A DNA stretch of 64,000 nucleotides from Streptomyces rishiriensis (GTDB lineage Bacteria; Actinomycetota; Actinomycetes; Streptomycetales; Streptomycetaceae). Shown piece after piece: positions 8,101 to 16,321 of this stretch; positions within the stretch are counted from its first letter, which is position 1; every line of letters begins with the position of its first letter. The notes under the pieces are model-generated. The model saw only the letters and a program-made list of their open reading frames with translations. It had not been told where the DNA came from and searched no databases. A program made the position numbers and the translations under genes. Location of the stretch: the NCBI RefSeq assembly GCF_003112535.1, contig NZ_BEWA01000002.1:1-64000 (forward strand). Reading direction: 5' to 3'.

Positions 8101-10302
8101 GGCGTCCTTCGGGTCCACCGTGGTGCCGGTGACGGGGTCGACAGTGCCGCCCGCGTCAGAGTAGATCTGGCCCAGCTTGTAGGAGTCGACCGCGGTGAGC
8201 TGGTCGGCCGCCTTCACATGAACCTTGGTGGTGATGGAGTCCAGCCGCGTGGTGGTCCAGAAGCTGGGCCCTGACGTGATGCACACGTCGTCGGGGACGG
8301 TCGTGGCGCCGTCCGGCAGCTTCGTCTTGTCCGTCGAGTCGCAGTGGAGGTCCCACGGCACGTCGGGCCAGTGCGTGGCGGTGGAGTCCTTCAGGTTGGA
8401 CGCGGAGCAGTCGGTGAACGTGGAGGTGGTCTGGCATCGCTGGGCCAGGCCGAAGTCCACCTCGGCCGCCGGAGTACGCCCGGCCTGCTCATCGGCCAGC
8501 GTGTATCCGTACGAGAGCAGCGTCAGCGCGCCGCCGCGGGTGTACGAGGTGAGAGTGCCTGTGTCGTCCGGGTCGGTCGACTCGCCCGCTTGACCGCCGC
8601 CGAGATCGTAGTAGTTGGACTCGGTGGTGTAGTCGTACCGCTGCACGAATCCGGCTGGTGACACCACGAAGTCGAGGTTCCAGCGCCAGCCCTCCGGCTT
8701 GTCGCACTGGGACGCCTTCCCCTTGGCGCTGTCGTAGCAGGGGTCCGTCGCTTGCGGGTGCAGGACGGGGACGCCCCAGGCGGAGTGCGTGGAGGGGTCG
8801 GCAGGGTTCGCGGGCATGGTGGCAGCGGTGCCCGCACCGTTCGGGGAATGGTCGGCGCCGAAGTAGGCGGCTGTGCCATCCGTAGTCAGGACCCGGTAGT
8901 AGACGCCGTCGTGCAGGCCGTTGTCGGCTCCGGACAATTCCTGTACGAGGGTGCCGTCGTCGCCCTGCAACCGCCACTGCCTGATCTCCCCGGTCACGCT
9001 GGAGTCCACGCCGTCCGGCACCAGTACTCCGGAGTGCGCGCCGAAGGACAGCGTGGCGTTGTCCCCGCCCCAGCACTCGTCGCCGGAACCCTTGAGGATC
9101 TTGTCTCCACCGGAGTCGAGGAGGGAGCCGCACTTGCGGTAGGCGCGCTCCACGGAACCGACCTGGTAGCTCCAGCCGTCCCCGACCCACGAGGCCTGGG
9201 AGTTGCGGGCGGTGGTCTCGCCGTCGACGGTCTGCGAGTCGTAGCTCAGGCCGACGGAAGGCGCGTTGCCACCGATCGCGGACGGCACCGAGATCGGGTA
9301 CGAGTAGGTGAACGAGCCCGTGGCGGAGGCCTGCCAGGTACCGGCGGCCGACAGCGTGGTGGCACCGTAGTCGCCCTGGGAGCCCGAGGTGCCGGAGGTG
9401 ACCGCCAGCGCCGTGGTGCCTGTCGTGGCGGTCGCCGTCACGGGCGCGGTGCGGACCGACATCGTCTGCGGGCCGTCCGCGTTAGCTGCCTGGTCGGGGC
9501 CTTTCGTCTGTTCGGGGACCTCTGCCTTCTCGGGCGCGGGCTCGGCGTCGGGTGCGGCCCCCAGGGTGACAGTCGCCGTCAGCTGTTCGGCGGTGGGACG
9601 GTTGGTGAACGCGATCGGGGTGCGCTTCTGGCATTCCGTCCGCTGCGGGGTGGTCAGCGCGCATGCCGGCAACTGCACCAGCTGCAGCCGTGAACCGTAG
9701 CCGCCGCCGTACGCCTTGGCGATCGCGGCGTAGTCGACGACCACGCGCACCCGGCCGCCTGCGGTGGCCGCGCCGGACGGTGTGATGCCCAGCAGCATGC
9801 CGTTGGCGCCGGCCTTGAGGGTCTGCGTGTGAGAGGCGGTCTGTACGCGGACCTCGCCGACAGGGTGTCCGTCGTCTGCCTGGGTCACCCAGACCGGCAG
9901 TTCACCGGCCTTGACCGGCTTCGCCGCGCCGTGGGTGCCCAGGGCGACGGTGGCGGTGCCCGCCTTGGGCCACTGAGGTCCCCGCGCCCGATAAGTGCCC
10001 AGTGAGCCGGAGCCCTTGGGGTGGGGGGTCTTCTTCCGCAGGGCGTGATGCCCGACGGTCAGGGGCGCGGGGAGCTCCTTCGGGTTCCAGACCTCGCCGT
10101 CGAAGCGGAAGCCTCCGTGGTGGCCGAACCCGTCGTCGCCGTCGGCCCTGTGTCCGGGGAGGAATCCCGGGGTGCCGAAGCCCGTGGCGATCGCCGCCGG
10201 CAGGAGCAGCGCGAAGAGGGCGACGGGAATCGTCCAGAGTCCCAGCCCAGTCAGGAATCTTCGGTGCCACACGCCCGCGAACCAGCGCCGTCTGCCACTC
10301 AC
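2182..10302 (-). CDS. Secreted Rhs/YD-repeat polymorphic toxin with C-terminal YwqJ-like deaminase
   Basis: About 2,706 residues. An arginine-rich N-terminus and hydrophobic segment (LTGLGLWTIPVALFALLLP) indicate export. There follow a long YD-repeat shell with many GRVTxT and YDxxGR units, a bulb-type lectin-like insert (about residues 1455-1535, MQADGNLVLS then FGTDGNLVVYS), and a ricin-B-type lectin-like insert (about 2020-2140). The Rhs core NLLGARNYDPVIGRFLTPDP is near residue 2310, then come a proline/serine linker and a variable tip. The tip has CAE (C2642, E2644) and PICPIC (C2679, C2682), the zinc ligands and proton-shuttle glutamate expected of deaminase-fold toxins of the YwqJ type, which use C instead of H in the first motif. 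The GTG at 10302 is preferred (GGGGGG seven bases upstream) over a GTG at 10320. The probable target is a nucleic acid or nucleotide base in a rival cell; substrate and target are inference. Confidence 0.85.
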   Translation of the reverse strand: MSGRRRWFAGVWHRRFLTGLGLWTIPVALFALLLPAAIATGFGTPGFLPGHRADGDDGFGHHGGFRFDGEVWNPKELPAPLTVGHHALRKKTPHPKGSGSLGTYRARGPQWPKAGTATVALGTHGAAKPVKAGELPVWVTQADDGHPVGEVRVQTASHTQTLKAGANGMLLGITPSGAATAGGRVRVVVDYAAIAKAYGGGYGSRLQLVQLPACALTTPQRTECQKRTPIAFTNRPTAEQLTATVTLGAAPDAEPAPEKAEVPEQTKGPDQAANADGPQTMSVRTAPVTATATTGTTALAVTSGTSGSQGDYGATTLSAAGTWQASATGSFTYSYPISVPSAIGGNAPSVGLSYDSQTVDGETTARNSQASWVGDGWSYQVGSVERAYRKCGSLLDSGGDKILKGSGDECWGGDNATLSFGAHSGVLVPDGVDSSVTGEIRQWRLQGDDGTLVQELSGADNGLHDGVYYRVLTTDGTAAYFGADHSPNGAGTAATMPANPADPSTHSAWGVPVLHPQATDPCYDSAKGKASQCDKPEGWRWNLDFVVSPAGFVQRYDYTTESNYYDLGGGQAGESTDPDDTGTLTSYTRGGALTLLSYGYTLADEQAGRTPAAEVDFGLAQRCQTTSTFTDCSASNLKDSTATHWPDVPWDLHCDSTDKTKLPDGATTVPDDVCITSGPSFWTTTRLDSITTKVHVKAADQLTAVDSYKLGQIYSDAGGTVDPVTGTTVDPKDAGMLQAVMWLQSVRHTGKGTYGNGNSDIALNQVSFTGTEIDNRVNDDSPSAPPLYRPRISSVQTETGESIAVEYNSAPCAGRSLSISQADSNADSCYPVYWTVPGASKPVADWFNKVTVDSVAVSDLTIAGQYKPDAQSNPAGSETQISRYSYSGPAWHRDDSALTDDQYRTWDQFRGFRTVTVQTGQSPEPVTQRTTTYLQGMDGDYKADGSRRSVTVDAKVGGSTVLSVTDSDQLSGSMLEDDTYTQAGGAVDAVSVNGPFAFTSTASSHRTPWTDWTQEDNPGETEPTLSTLPDLTAHRIKSGSSLKYELTSNGTWRHTKTDTAYDSQGRLSSVNQHGDGVDPKQEKCTTTTYATPPSGNSMALAYPAQITAVSGPCGTAPSATTLLADKKLYYDGDGSLTNLGTFGQLGQTGSTTTGRVTAVRTATGYTGTTENWQTNSAMKYDGAGRITDTLDVTGQNTHTAFTPPWTSTGENTNPTGITTTNSKNWTVTSSLDPLRGLSTENVDANGRKTDMTYDALGRRTAVWLPGRDKAAGQSPDRTFEYSINPGAVPAPGDTITQPGAPTSVTSKTLREDGTYATSITIYDGMLQPRQSQSTAMGDSNSGRIISDSFYDSHGWQVAAYAPYSEPNNFPSTTLYAANENQIPSETTSTYDGQGRPLRGTLWHQAVEQWHTSISYPGADEVDTTAPAGGRSTASFTNAIGQTTSTTVKNTGSTVTLPGGSVIPSGTSLTSDSVRLTMQADGNLVLSALATGATIWSSGTGGHPGAWARFGTDGNLVVYSTAAAQLWTSGLTATTGATFQVRNDSTAAVVASGGSALWKQGTANAVPAADATTRYTYTPAGQIDSIKDSAGNTWSYTYNLLGQKTSQTDPNAGKTTFDKYDVTGNLLQTTDARGQALSLTYDWDNRPTAEYAAAWSATPDPSKLLVSHVYDTLEKGYQTSATRYVGGASGSAYTQAVTGYNTAYQPLGTTLTIPAADGFAAAGQSSAPTSGTVTYTSTARYTPNVGLLSTAHYQADGNLPAEDIDYGYTQQGNLDGIGGFINSANTPAYLDTAVHDAFGRVLQANYGPTGKELATFAQYDATTGRVTQTSSMVQTSATALDVVNLRYNQAGELTAADDLQNNTAHDTQCFTYDSFQRLTDAWTDTGGITDPTAATVGAVGGCNTARVQTTTTAPITATTVGGAAPYWQTYTYDQLGDRTGTVNHDTTGNALNDITQSIPYPGANGTAPATLPDQAGTATLTNPSGTATITSTYADPAYGNVNAGDTMSRKVTTTGPLSTAFTISGGGKRCVDDAGGSTTAGTKVQINTCNGATSEKLTIGTDGTVKVLGMCLDTSGNATASGTLVVIDTCKTDATQKWKATTTGTLVNNANSAMCLTDPGASATNGTQLTIATCGGSGQTWTSAATGAIPAGQTQTFTYDAEGHTATVATISGTHTNTSKYLYDAKGGLLEQTAAVDGVDKTRVLYLFGGTEQITLNVAAKTWTGLRNITGPDGTTVTRSSTGTVSYQVANGQGTALTAVNAATLAVTRRSFDPWGNPRGTKPGSWVAPDENHGFLGQPADPVTGLNLLGARNYDPVIGRFLTPDPLFQAGDPNQMGGYTYAADNPASSSDPTGFDDWYNDPSMNKCVIDCGPTPSPSPAPAPTSTSSGGGGGGSTPQPSPGLTPPATPPDPKAAPDLLYSSIVDIGLAIRSLSVCEFWLTGSGSDHDQACAIAGGVVSGGGMEGSGIGALERGAAGEGESALVNTARGGADADAAAAAGAGAKAVDEAASDAADLAALKRANAQEQARATNAEAAAPSAPEAGAPGTRPSARDSRAPVQKTAPGRKASSTAVVTKTRVPRGTRIEDGLAGARNLRDRMAQRTLFPNGDGVVASTGLAKKTWTAGYNAETGEIAVASSGCGYCAEGNVINALGGDANRVTLTRALYWDREMEIWDEMPICPICQTYLTPEDVEPGAWYMHPGDWDNR

Positions 10303-10349
10303 GCGTACCCCCCGGAACACGGCCTTGAGAGGCCGTCACATCGCCAGAC

Positions 10350-10359
10350 CACACGTGTG
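10350..10359. promoter_or_regulatory. Perfect palindrome between divergent giant genes
   Basis: CACACGTGTG is a perfect 10-base palindrome in the 239-base gap between the divergently transcribed Rhs and LamG genes. It lies just downstream of the candidate Rhs promoter, a reasonable place for an operator, but no known regulator is matched. Confidence 0.25.
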
Positions 10360-10372
10360 AGTGATCGAGCGG

Positions 10373-10402
10373 AGGCTAGGTTCGGCCATGATCACGACTC
10401 AA
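10373..10402 (-). promoter_or_regulatory. Candidate promoter of the Rhs toxin gene
   Basis: On the minus strand TTGAGT (10402-10397) is followed after 18 bases by TAGCCT (10378-10373), resembling the vegetative -35/-10 pattern. It would give a leader of about 65 bases before the GTG at 10302. This is a by-eye match only. Confidence 0.35.
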
Positions 10403-10541
10403 GTCCCTTTGCCGTTTCGATGACAAAACCGTGCATCAACTTGGCAGAGCGTGTGTATTTTCTGTGCCGAAATTGATCACTGCCGAGTGGCAATCGGGCT
10501 TCCCCCACCCCGCTGCCCGCGAACCGAAGGAAGCCCGCCAC

Positions 10542-13500
10542 GTGTTCAGAGCACCGATACGCGCCGGTCGCAGACGTACTGCGTCGGCTCATCGTCTGGC
10601 CCTCTTCGCCACCGCACTCGGCTTGTTGACGGCTTTGCCCGTGCTGCCCGCCGCGGCCGACGACTTCGCGCCCACTCCGGCCGATCCCCTGCTGGCCGCG
10701 CAGAGCCAGGCCATGTCCACCGGACAAGCTGTCCCCGTAGACGCACTCACCACAGAGGTCTCCACCACCGAGGCGCTTCCGGACGGCACCTTCGCCAACA
10801 CCACGAGTGCGCTGCCGACCCGGGTCCTCAAGGACGGCGTCTGGACCCGGGTGGACGGCACCCTGGTCCCGGACAGCCAGGGTGGGTACACGCCAAGGGC
10901 CACACCGAACGGGGTCATCCTCTCCGGCGGCGGCGACGGCCCGCTGGTCACCCTCAACCATGCCGACGGGCCCAGCATGGCCTTCACCCTGCCGTTCACT
11001 CTGCCGAAGCCGGACATCAGCGGTGACACCGCGCTGTACGCCTCGGTGCTGCCGGGGGTGGATCTGTCGGTGTCCGTCACGGACCAGGGCGGCTTCAGCG
11101 ACGTCCTGATCGTCCACGACGCCGAGGCCGCAGCCAACCCCCAGTTGCGGAAGCTTTCCTTGGCCACCGCCACCCAGGGCCTCACCCTGGCCACCACCTC
11201 CTCCCACAGCATGAGCGCCACCGCCACTGACGGCGATCTGGCCTACACGAGCCCCCAGCCTCTGATGTGGGACTCCAGCTCGACGCCCGTCGCCTCCCAC
11301 GAGGCCGGTCCGGCCGCCGGCTTGACGTCCTCCGTGGACGGTCCCGGGCCCGGAGCCGACACCAAGCCCGTGGGCATGACCGCCACGAACAAGGCCCTGA
11401 CGCTGATCCCGGACGCCGGCATGCTCACCGCCCCGGACACCGCCTATCCGGTGTACATCGACCCGTACACCAACCCGGTGTCCTCTACCGCCGGTCATTA
11501 CACCGAGGTCTACTCCAGCTCGACCTGCAGCAACTCACCGCAGTACGACAAGCCACAGACCAACGGCCAGGGCGCGGGCTATCAGCGGTGGGGCGGCGTC
11601 TGCGGTGTCGGCTTGGAGCGCTCGTACTGGGCGATCAACACCAGCGGACTGCACCCGGCGTTCGTCGTCTACGACGCCTACGTGAAGATCTCCACCACCT
11701 ACGCGGCCAGCTGGAACTGCAGCCAGAACCAGCCCCTCACGCTCCACACCACGAATGCGATCAGCTCCGGCACCGACTGGCTGTCGCGGCCCGGCGTCCA
11801 CGACACCGCCTTCCCACCGGTGACCGACACAGTGCCCAGCGGCGCCAACTCCAACAGCTCCTGCAGCAACAGCACCGCGACCTTCCATGTCACCGACCAG
11901 GCCCAGAAGATCGCGGACCAGGACGGAGACGGCTATGACGCGGCCGGCACCTTCGGCGCCGGCACCAACACCTGGACCATCGGCCTGTACGGAAACGAGT
12001 CGCAGACCTCCGGCAACGACGACTACCTGCGCCTGTCGACCACGCTGACCCTCACCACCAAGTTCGACATCCCGCCCGGCGTGCCGACCAATCTCCACAT
12101 CACCCCGGCCGCCACCGGCGCGTCGGCCGCCTGCACCACGAGCGGTGTGGGCTGGATCGGCGCCACCACCTACTCGGACGCCGGCAGCAACATCACCCTG
12201 CACTCCACCGTCACCACCCAGATGTCCGGCGAGAACGTCAAGGCGCACTACCACGTCTGGGACCGTACGGTCGATCCGGACGGCGACGGCAGTGGGGCCG
12301 ACGTATCGACCCCGACCAGCGCCTTCCTCGCCTCCGGCACCGACGCGGCGGTGAAGATCGGCGCCACTTTGAAGGACGGCCACCAGTACGGCTGGGACGT
12401 CTACGCCGAGGACGACTCGGTCTCCGACCTGAAGTCCACGACATCCGACCACTGCTGGTTCTCCACCGACTTCACGGCACCGGCAACCCCGGAGGTGACC
12501 GGCAACTCGTCGTTCCCCCCAGTCGGCTCCGGCCCCGCCGACCCGGTGGTCTACGCCGGCCCCGGCAAGACCACGAACTTCACCGTGGCCGGCGCCGACA
12601 GCCCGGCCGCCGACACCAGCTGTGCCCCCGGCCCCTGCAAGTCCAGCGGCATGGACTCCTTCCTGTGGCAACTCGACTCCCCGCCCACCGCCGCCGACGG
12701 CCAGAGCACCGCGATCACCGGCACCGACAACCAGGGCAGGTCCACCGCCACCATCCCCGTCCCGATCCGCGACTGGGGCGTACACACCCTGTACGTGGCC
12801 GGCGTCGACAAGGCCGGCAACATCTCCACCAACCCCTACGGCTACACCTTCACCGTCCCCTGGAACCCGGCCACCACGATCAAGCCCGGTGACATCTCCG
12901 GCGACGGCGTTCCCGACCTGCTTGCCACCACCAAGACCGGCGACCTCAACCTCGTCCCGGGCAACCTCGACCCGGCCCAGAACACCGACCCGGTCCAGAG
13001 CGGCCCCGTCACCGGCACCCCGCCGGCCGTCACCGGCCCGGTCACCGTGGCCACCGCCGCCGACTCACCCGACGGCACCGGCTGGAACAACTACCTCATC
13101 GCCCACCGCGGCAACCTGCACGGCACGAACGTCGACGACCTCTTCGCGTACAACAAAACGAGCAAGCAGCTCTACGTCGTCAAGAACGACCAGGACCCGG
13201 TCGACGACGCGTCCTTCCCGAGAAGCCCGTACTCCACGTTCGGCGGCTTCATCGGCCGACGGTTCGACGTCATCGCCAAGGACGCCTGCGCACCGGCCGA
13301 CATCGTGGCGGACGACACGCGCTGCCGGACCACGGACTACAACGCCCAGACCTGGAACATCAGCCAGCTCATCACTCCGGGCAACGTCTTCGGCAACACC
13401 AACGACTACCCCGCTGTGATCACCATCGAGAACAAGGAGCTGTGGATCTACCAGTCCGACGGCGGCTACCACCTGAAGAACCCGATCCTGCTCGGCGACG

Positions 13501-14549
13501 GCGACTGGACGGGCCAGACGCTGATCGCGGCGGGCACCTTCAAGGGCAGCCCCGTGCTGTGGTCCCGTGACAACGCAACCGGCGAGCTCTTCAGCTACCC
13601 GGTCACCGTCGACACCACCACCCTGGTGCCGTCCCTGCTCCACCCCACGATCCACACCAGCCTGCGACTGGCGCTGCCACCTGCCTCCTACCCCGCCGTC
13701 GCCTCACCCGGCGACATCAACAGCCCCATCAAAAGCAGCGCAACCGACCCCGGAGCCCCGGACGGACTTCCCGATCTCTACACCGTCGACACGTCCGGTC
13801 AGCTCATCGAGTACAACTACCGGCAGAGCCCCGTCCTCACCTCCCCGCCCATCTACGACTTCGCTCCACCGGTCTCCCTGGGCTCGGTGACGGACACCGC
13901 CACCCACTGGTGGCAGCTCGCCGAAGGCACCGGCACCACCGGCGCCGACAGCACCGGCACCCTGGGCGCCACCCTGTCCGGCGCCTACACCTGGGGCGCC
14001 GACACCACCCGGGGCAAGTTCCTCAGCCTGAACGGCACCACCGGATACGGCACCACCACGGCGCCCGCCGTGGACACCTCGAAGAGCTTCACGGTCTCCG
14101 CCTGGGTCAAGCTCAACTCGCTCTCCGTCAACAGCACGTTCGTCTCCCAGAACGGCACCACCAACAACGGCTTCCAGCTGTACTACTCCTCCGGCGCCCA
14201 GGGATGGGCCTTCGGCCGCTGGAGCACCGACGCCTCCGGCGGCGTGTGGCGGGCGGCCTACGGCAGCAAGGCCACAACAGGCCAGTGGACCCACCTGGTC
14301 GGCGTCTACGACGCCACCGCCAAGGAGGTCCGCCTGTACGTCAACGGCAAACTCACCGCAACCAAGGACTGGACCTACGCCCCCTGGAACGCCACCGGCC
14401 CCGTCCAGGTCGGGCGCAAACTCTCCTCCGGCGTCTACGGCGAATACGCCAACGCGTCCATCAGCGGCATCCGCATCTATCCCACCGCCCTGCCCCCCGC
14501 CGACGCCGCAGCCACCGGCGACAGCCCCAAGGTGACCCAGCTCGACTGA
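10542..14549 (+). CDS. Giant secreted LamG-domain protein
   Basis: 1,335 residues. The GTG at 10542 is chosen because GAAGGAAG precedes it by 8 bases and the translation then starts with a classical signal peptide (basic VFRAPIRAGRRR, hydrophobic LALFATALGLLTALPVLP, AAA-D cleavage); an upstream ATG in frame lacks a ribosome site. The middle is Ser/Thr/Asp-rich beta repeat with NGxAYPVYIDP-like and FG-GAP-like strings (GDISGDGVPDLLATT near residue 785). Residues about 1120-1330 form a LamG/concanavalin-like jellyroll (HWWQLAEGTG, SFTVSAWVKLN, GQWTHLVGVYD). It is divergent from the Rhs toxin gene. Similar LamG/FG-GAP proteins are commonly found beside secreted Rhs genes in Streptomyces. The role is unknown; a wall or carbohydrate-binding partner of the toxin is inference. 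Confidence 0.8.
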   Translation: MFRAPIRAGRRRTASAHRLALFATALGLLTALPVLPAAADDFAPTPADPLLAAQSQAMSTGQAVPVDALTTEVSTTEALPDGTFANTTSALPTRVLKDGVWTRVDGTLVPDSQGGYTPRATPNGVILSGGGDGPLVTLNHADGPSMAFTLPFTLPKPDISGDTALYASVLPGVDLSVSVTDQGGFSDVLIVHDAEAAANPQLRKLSLATATQGLTLATTSSHSMSATATDGDLAYTSPQPLMWDSSSTPVASHEAGPAAGLTSSVDGPGPGADTKPVGMTATNKALTLIPDAGMLTAPDTAYPVYIDPYTNPVSSTAGHYTEVYSSSTCSNSPQYDKPQTNGQGAGYQRWGGVCGVGLERSYWAINTSGLHPAFVVYDAYVKISTTYAASWNCSQNQPLTLHTTNAISSGTDWLSRPGVHDTAFPPVTDTVPSGANSNSSCSNSTATFHVTDQAQKIADQDGDGYDAAGTFGAGTNTWTIGLYGNESQTSGNDDYLRLSTTLTLTTKFDIPPGVPTNLHITPAATGASAACTTSGVGWIGATTYSDAGSNITLHSTVTTQMSGENVKAHYHVWDRTVDPDGDGSGADVSTPTSAFLASGTDAAVKIGATLKDGHQYGWDVYAEDDSVSDLKSTTSDHCWFSTDFTAPATPEVTGNSSFPPVGSGPADPVVYAGPGKTTNFTVAGADSPAADTSCAPGPCKSSGMDSFLWQLDSPPTAADGQSTAITGTDNQGRSTATIPVPIRDWGVHTLYVAGVDKAGNISTNPYGYTFTVPWNPATTIKPGDISGDGVPDLLATTKTGDLNLVPGNLDPAQNTDPVQSGPVTGTPPAVTGPVTVATAADSPDGTGWNNYLIAHRGNLHGTNVDDLFAYNKTSKQLYVVKNDQDPVDDASFPRSPYSTFGGFIGRRFDVIAKDACAPADIVADDTRCRTTDYNAQTWNISQLITPGNVFGNTNDYPAVITIENKELWIYQSDGGYHLKNPILLGDGDWTGQTLIAAGTFKGSPVLWSRDNATGELFSYPVTVDTTTLVPSLLHPTIHTSLRLALPPASYPAVASPGDINSPIKSSATDPGAPDGLPDLYTVDTSGQLIEYNYRQSPVLTSPPIYDFAPPVSLGSVTDTATHWWQLAEGTGTTGADSTGTLGATLSGAYTWGADTTRGKFLSLNGTTGYGTTTAPAVDTSKSFTVSAWVKLNSLSVNSTFVSQNGTTNNGFQLYYSSGAQGWAFGRWSTDASGGVWRAAYGSKATTGQWTHLVGVYDATAKEVRLYVNGKLTATKDWTYAPWNATGPVQVGRKLSSGVYGEYANASISGIRIYPTALPPADAAATGDSPKVTQLD

Positions 14550-14572
14550 TCCCACGGTCAACGCTCGGCCCA

Positions 14573-14603
14573 GGGCCCGTCCCGGATCGACCGGGGCGGG
14601 CCC
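14573..14603 (+). terminator. Hairpin after the LamG gene
   Basis: GGCCCGTCCCGG, a short loop, then CCGGGGCGGGCC form a strong stem 24 bases after the LamG stop codon. There is no T tract, as is common for streptomycete terminators. Confidence 0.6.
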
Positions 14604-14771
14604 GCGTCGTGCCACGGCCGCCGCGGCGGCGGTGCCACGCGGAAGAACAGCGCCCACTGTTCCCGACCTCGGGTGTTCAAGCCGGCACTCTGCGCGGGCC
14701 GACCGAGCGGTTGTTCCTTGCCCCGGAAGCCGGTTGGATCAAGCCAGGACGATGTGCACGAGGGGGCAGGG

Positions 14772-15554
14772 GTGGCGTGGTCGACGGGGCTGCTCGGGTT
14801 CGCCGCCGGGTTCCTGATATCGGTGGCCACCTCGCCCGTCGGGGTCTCCGGAGCGGTGTTCCTGCTGCCGGTACAAGTCAGCGTCCTGGGCGTGCCCAGC
14901 CCGGCCGTGACACCGACGAACCTGCTGTACAACGTCGTGGCCGGGCCCGGCGCCCTCCTTCGCCACTGGCGGGCCGGGCGCCTGGGAGGGCCACTGACGC
15001 GCCTGCTCATCGCGGGTACCGTGCCCGGCGTCGTCATCGGCGCGGCGATCCGGGTCTTCGCCATTCCGGGACCAAGGGTCTTCCGTCTCTTCATCGCCGT
15101 GCTGCTGCTGCCGCTCGGACTGTGGCTGTGGCTGCGGACCGTGCGCCCGGCACCTGCCCGTGACACCCGCCGACCCTCCCCTCGCGCGACGACTTCGCTC
15201 GCCCTGGTCATCGGTGTCGCCGGGGGCATCTACGGAATCGGGGGCGGCTCCCTGCTCGGCCCGATCCTCGTCGGCCGCGGAGCACCCGTCGCAACCGTCA
15301 CACCCGCCGCCCTCGCCTCCACGTTCGTGACGTCCGTCGTCGGCGCGGCCACCTACGCACTGCTCTCCCTCACGGCCACAGGTGACGTCGCCCCCGACTG
15401 GCCACTGGGCCTTTCCTGCGGCCTCGGAGGCCTTGCCGGCGGCTACCTCGGCGCCCGCCTCCAACCGCTCCTGCCCGAGAGCGCACTTCGGCTCCTGCTG
15501 GGCACCCTCGCCACCGGAATCGGCACGCTCTACACGGTCCAGATCCTGCGCTGA
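14772..15554 (+). CDS. TauE/SafE family membrane permease
   Basis: 260 residues with about eight hydrophobic segments in two repeated halves. Each half opens with a glycine-rich segment typical of TauE/SafE (DUF81) anion exporters: FAAGFLISVATSPVGVSGAV in the first and VIGVAGGIYGIGGGSLLGP in the second. The family exports sulfite, sulfonates or related small anions; the substrate here is unknown. The GTG at 14772 is preferred because GAGGGGGCAGG lies just upstream; earlier in-frame starts would add a non-membrane stretch. It is the last intact gene of the island before the right att-like repeat and has its own leader after the LamG terminator. Confidence 0.75.
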   Translation: MAWSTGLLGFAAGFLISVATSPVGVSGAVFLLPVQVSVLGVPSPAVTPTNLLYNVVAGPGALLRHWRAGRLGGPLTRLLIAGTVPGVVIGAAIRVFAIPGPRVFRLFIAVLLLPLGLWLWLRTVRPAPARDTRRPSPRATTSLALVIGVAGGIYGIGGGSLLGPILVGRGAPVATVTPAALASTFVTSVVGAATYALLSLTATGDVAPDWPLGLSCGLGGLAGGYLGARLQPLLPESALRLLLGTLATGIGTLYTVQILR

Positions 15555-15979
15555 CCACGCATGACTCAGCCCCCGTAGCCACTGCCGTACCCTCCACAGC
15601 CGGGCAGCCACCGGACACGGTGTTCACCTCGACCCGACACCGGCATCCGCAACACGACGCCGGGCGACTGCGGGACCGCAGCCGAGCGACACATCGCCCA
15701 GACCGGACAGTTTTCAGTTCGGGCAGTTTCCATGAGCTCCAGCAGCGAAGAGCGGGAGCCACACTGCGCCGCGCGGTGCCGACCCCCTACCCGCCCTCAG
15801 GCGACGCCGGCGCGGCGGACGGAGCGGCACCTTCCGTTTCCCTGCGTCCTAGCAGCGTCCCGACTCAAGCGCCCAGCCACTCACAGAAGCCACCTGCGGC
15901 GACTTCTCCGGTTACGAGCCGAGGTATCTGTGCAGGTCAGAGCAGTTCGGACTCTCGATGGCGGCAACGCTGCCGAAGC
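15555..15979. other. Intergenic end of island
   Basis: No protein-like frame is visible. It contains the second copy of the string gttcgggcagtttcc (15717-15731). The segment leads into the right att-like repeat. Confidence 0.5.
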
Positions 15980-16112
15980 CACGCGCAGCGGATTCAGTCC
16001 GTTCAGGCGAATTTGACGATCCGGCAGGACAAAATGAACGTTTCCGCAGGTCAGGACCCTGCGCAAGTGGGGCGGGTGGGACTCGAACCCACGGCCGACG
16101 GATTATGAGTCC
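15980..16112 (-). repeat. att-like direct repeat, right copy
   Basis: Partner of 453-585 (133 bases, 4 mismatches). Here the repeat runs into the complete tRNA gene: positions 16068-16112 are its 3' part and 15980-16067 its downstream flank. Together the two copies delimit a 15.5-kb segment. Confidence 0.8.
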
Positions 16113-16141
16113 GCTGCTCTAACCGGCTGAGCTACCGCCCC
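16068..16141 (-). tRNA. tRNA with CAU anticodon (Met or Ile2)
   Basis: Read on the minus strand the 74-base gene folds as a complete cloverleaf: acceptor GGGGCGG/CCGCCCC with discriminator A, D arm GCTCAGCCGGTTAGAGC, anticodon arm GGACTCATAATCC with CAT, and T arm GTGGGTTCGAGTCCCAC. The 3' CCA is not encoded. CAU can be elongator Met or lysidine-modified Ile; the sequence alone does not settle which. Its 3' half serves as the apparent integration site of the 15.5-kb island. Confidence 0.9.
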
Positions 16142-16285
16142 ATAGCGGCGTGTCGCGTACATGTGTGCGCGCCGTCTGCCGCAGCATAGCCGCTCATACG
16201 ATCTCACGCTCCGGCTGGTCGGCCTTGCCACGACCATGAGGACAGCGCCTCTGGCCTGCACGGTTCCCACCGGTGTGAGACCACA

Positions 16286-16310
16286 TGAAAAAGGACCCCC
16301 ATGGGGTCCT
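16286..16310 (-). terminator. Terminator after the tandem tRNA-Asn genes
   Basis: On the minus strand AGGACCCC, a three-base loop and GGGGTCCT are followed by TTTT. This is a canonical rho-independent terminator just 3' of the two tRNA-Asn genes. Confidence 0.8.
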
Positions 16311-16321
16311 CGTTCACGATG

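Larger units (their letters stand above)
453..16112. mobile_element. tRNA-associated genomic island with polymorphic toxin
   Basis: The segment is bounded by 133-base direct repeats ending in a tRNA 3' fragment, the classic layout of an integrated element. Cargo: a frameshifted remnant, an immunity gene, an Rhs-deaminase toxin, a LamG giant and a TauE/SafE permease. No integrase, excisionase, replication or transfer gene is intact, so it appears immobile now. Genes to the right of the tRNA are ordinary chromosome. Because the left repeat keeps the same non-tRNA flank, another related element may lie beyond the left edge of the window. Confidence 0.65.
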
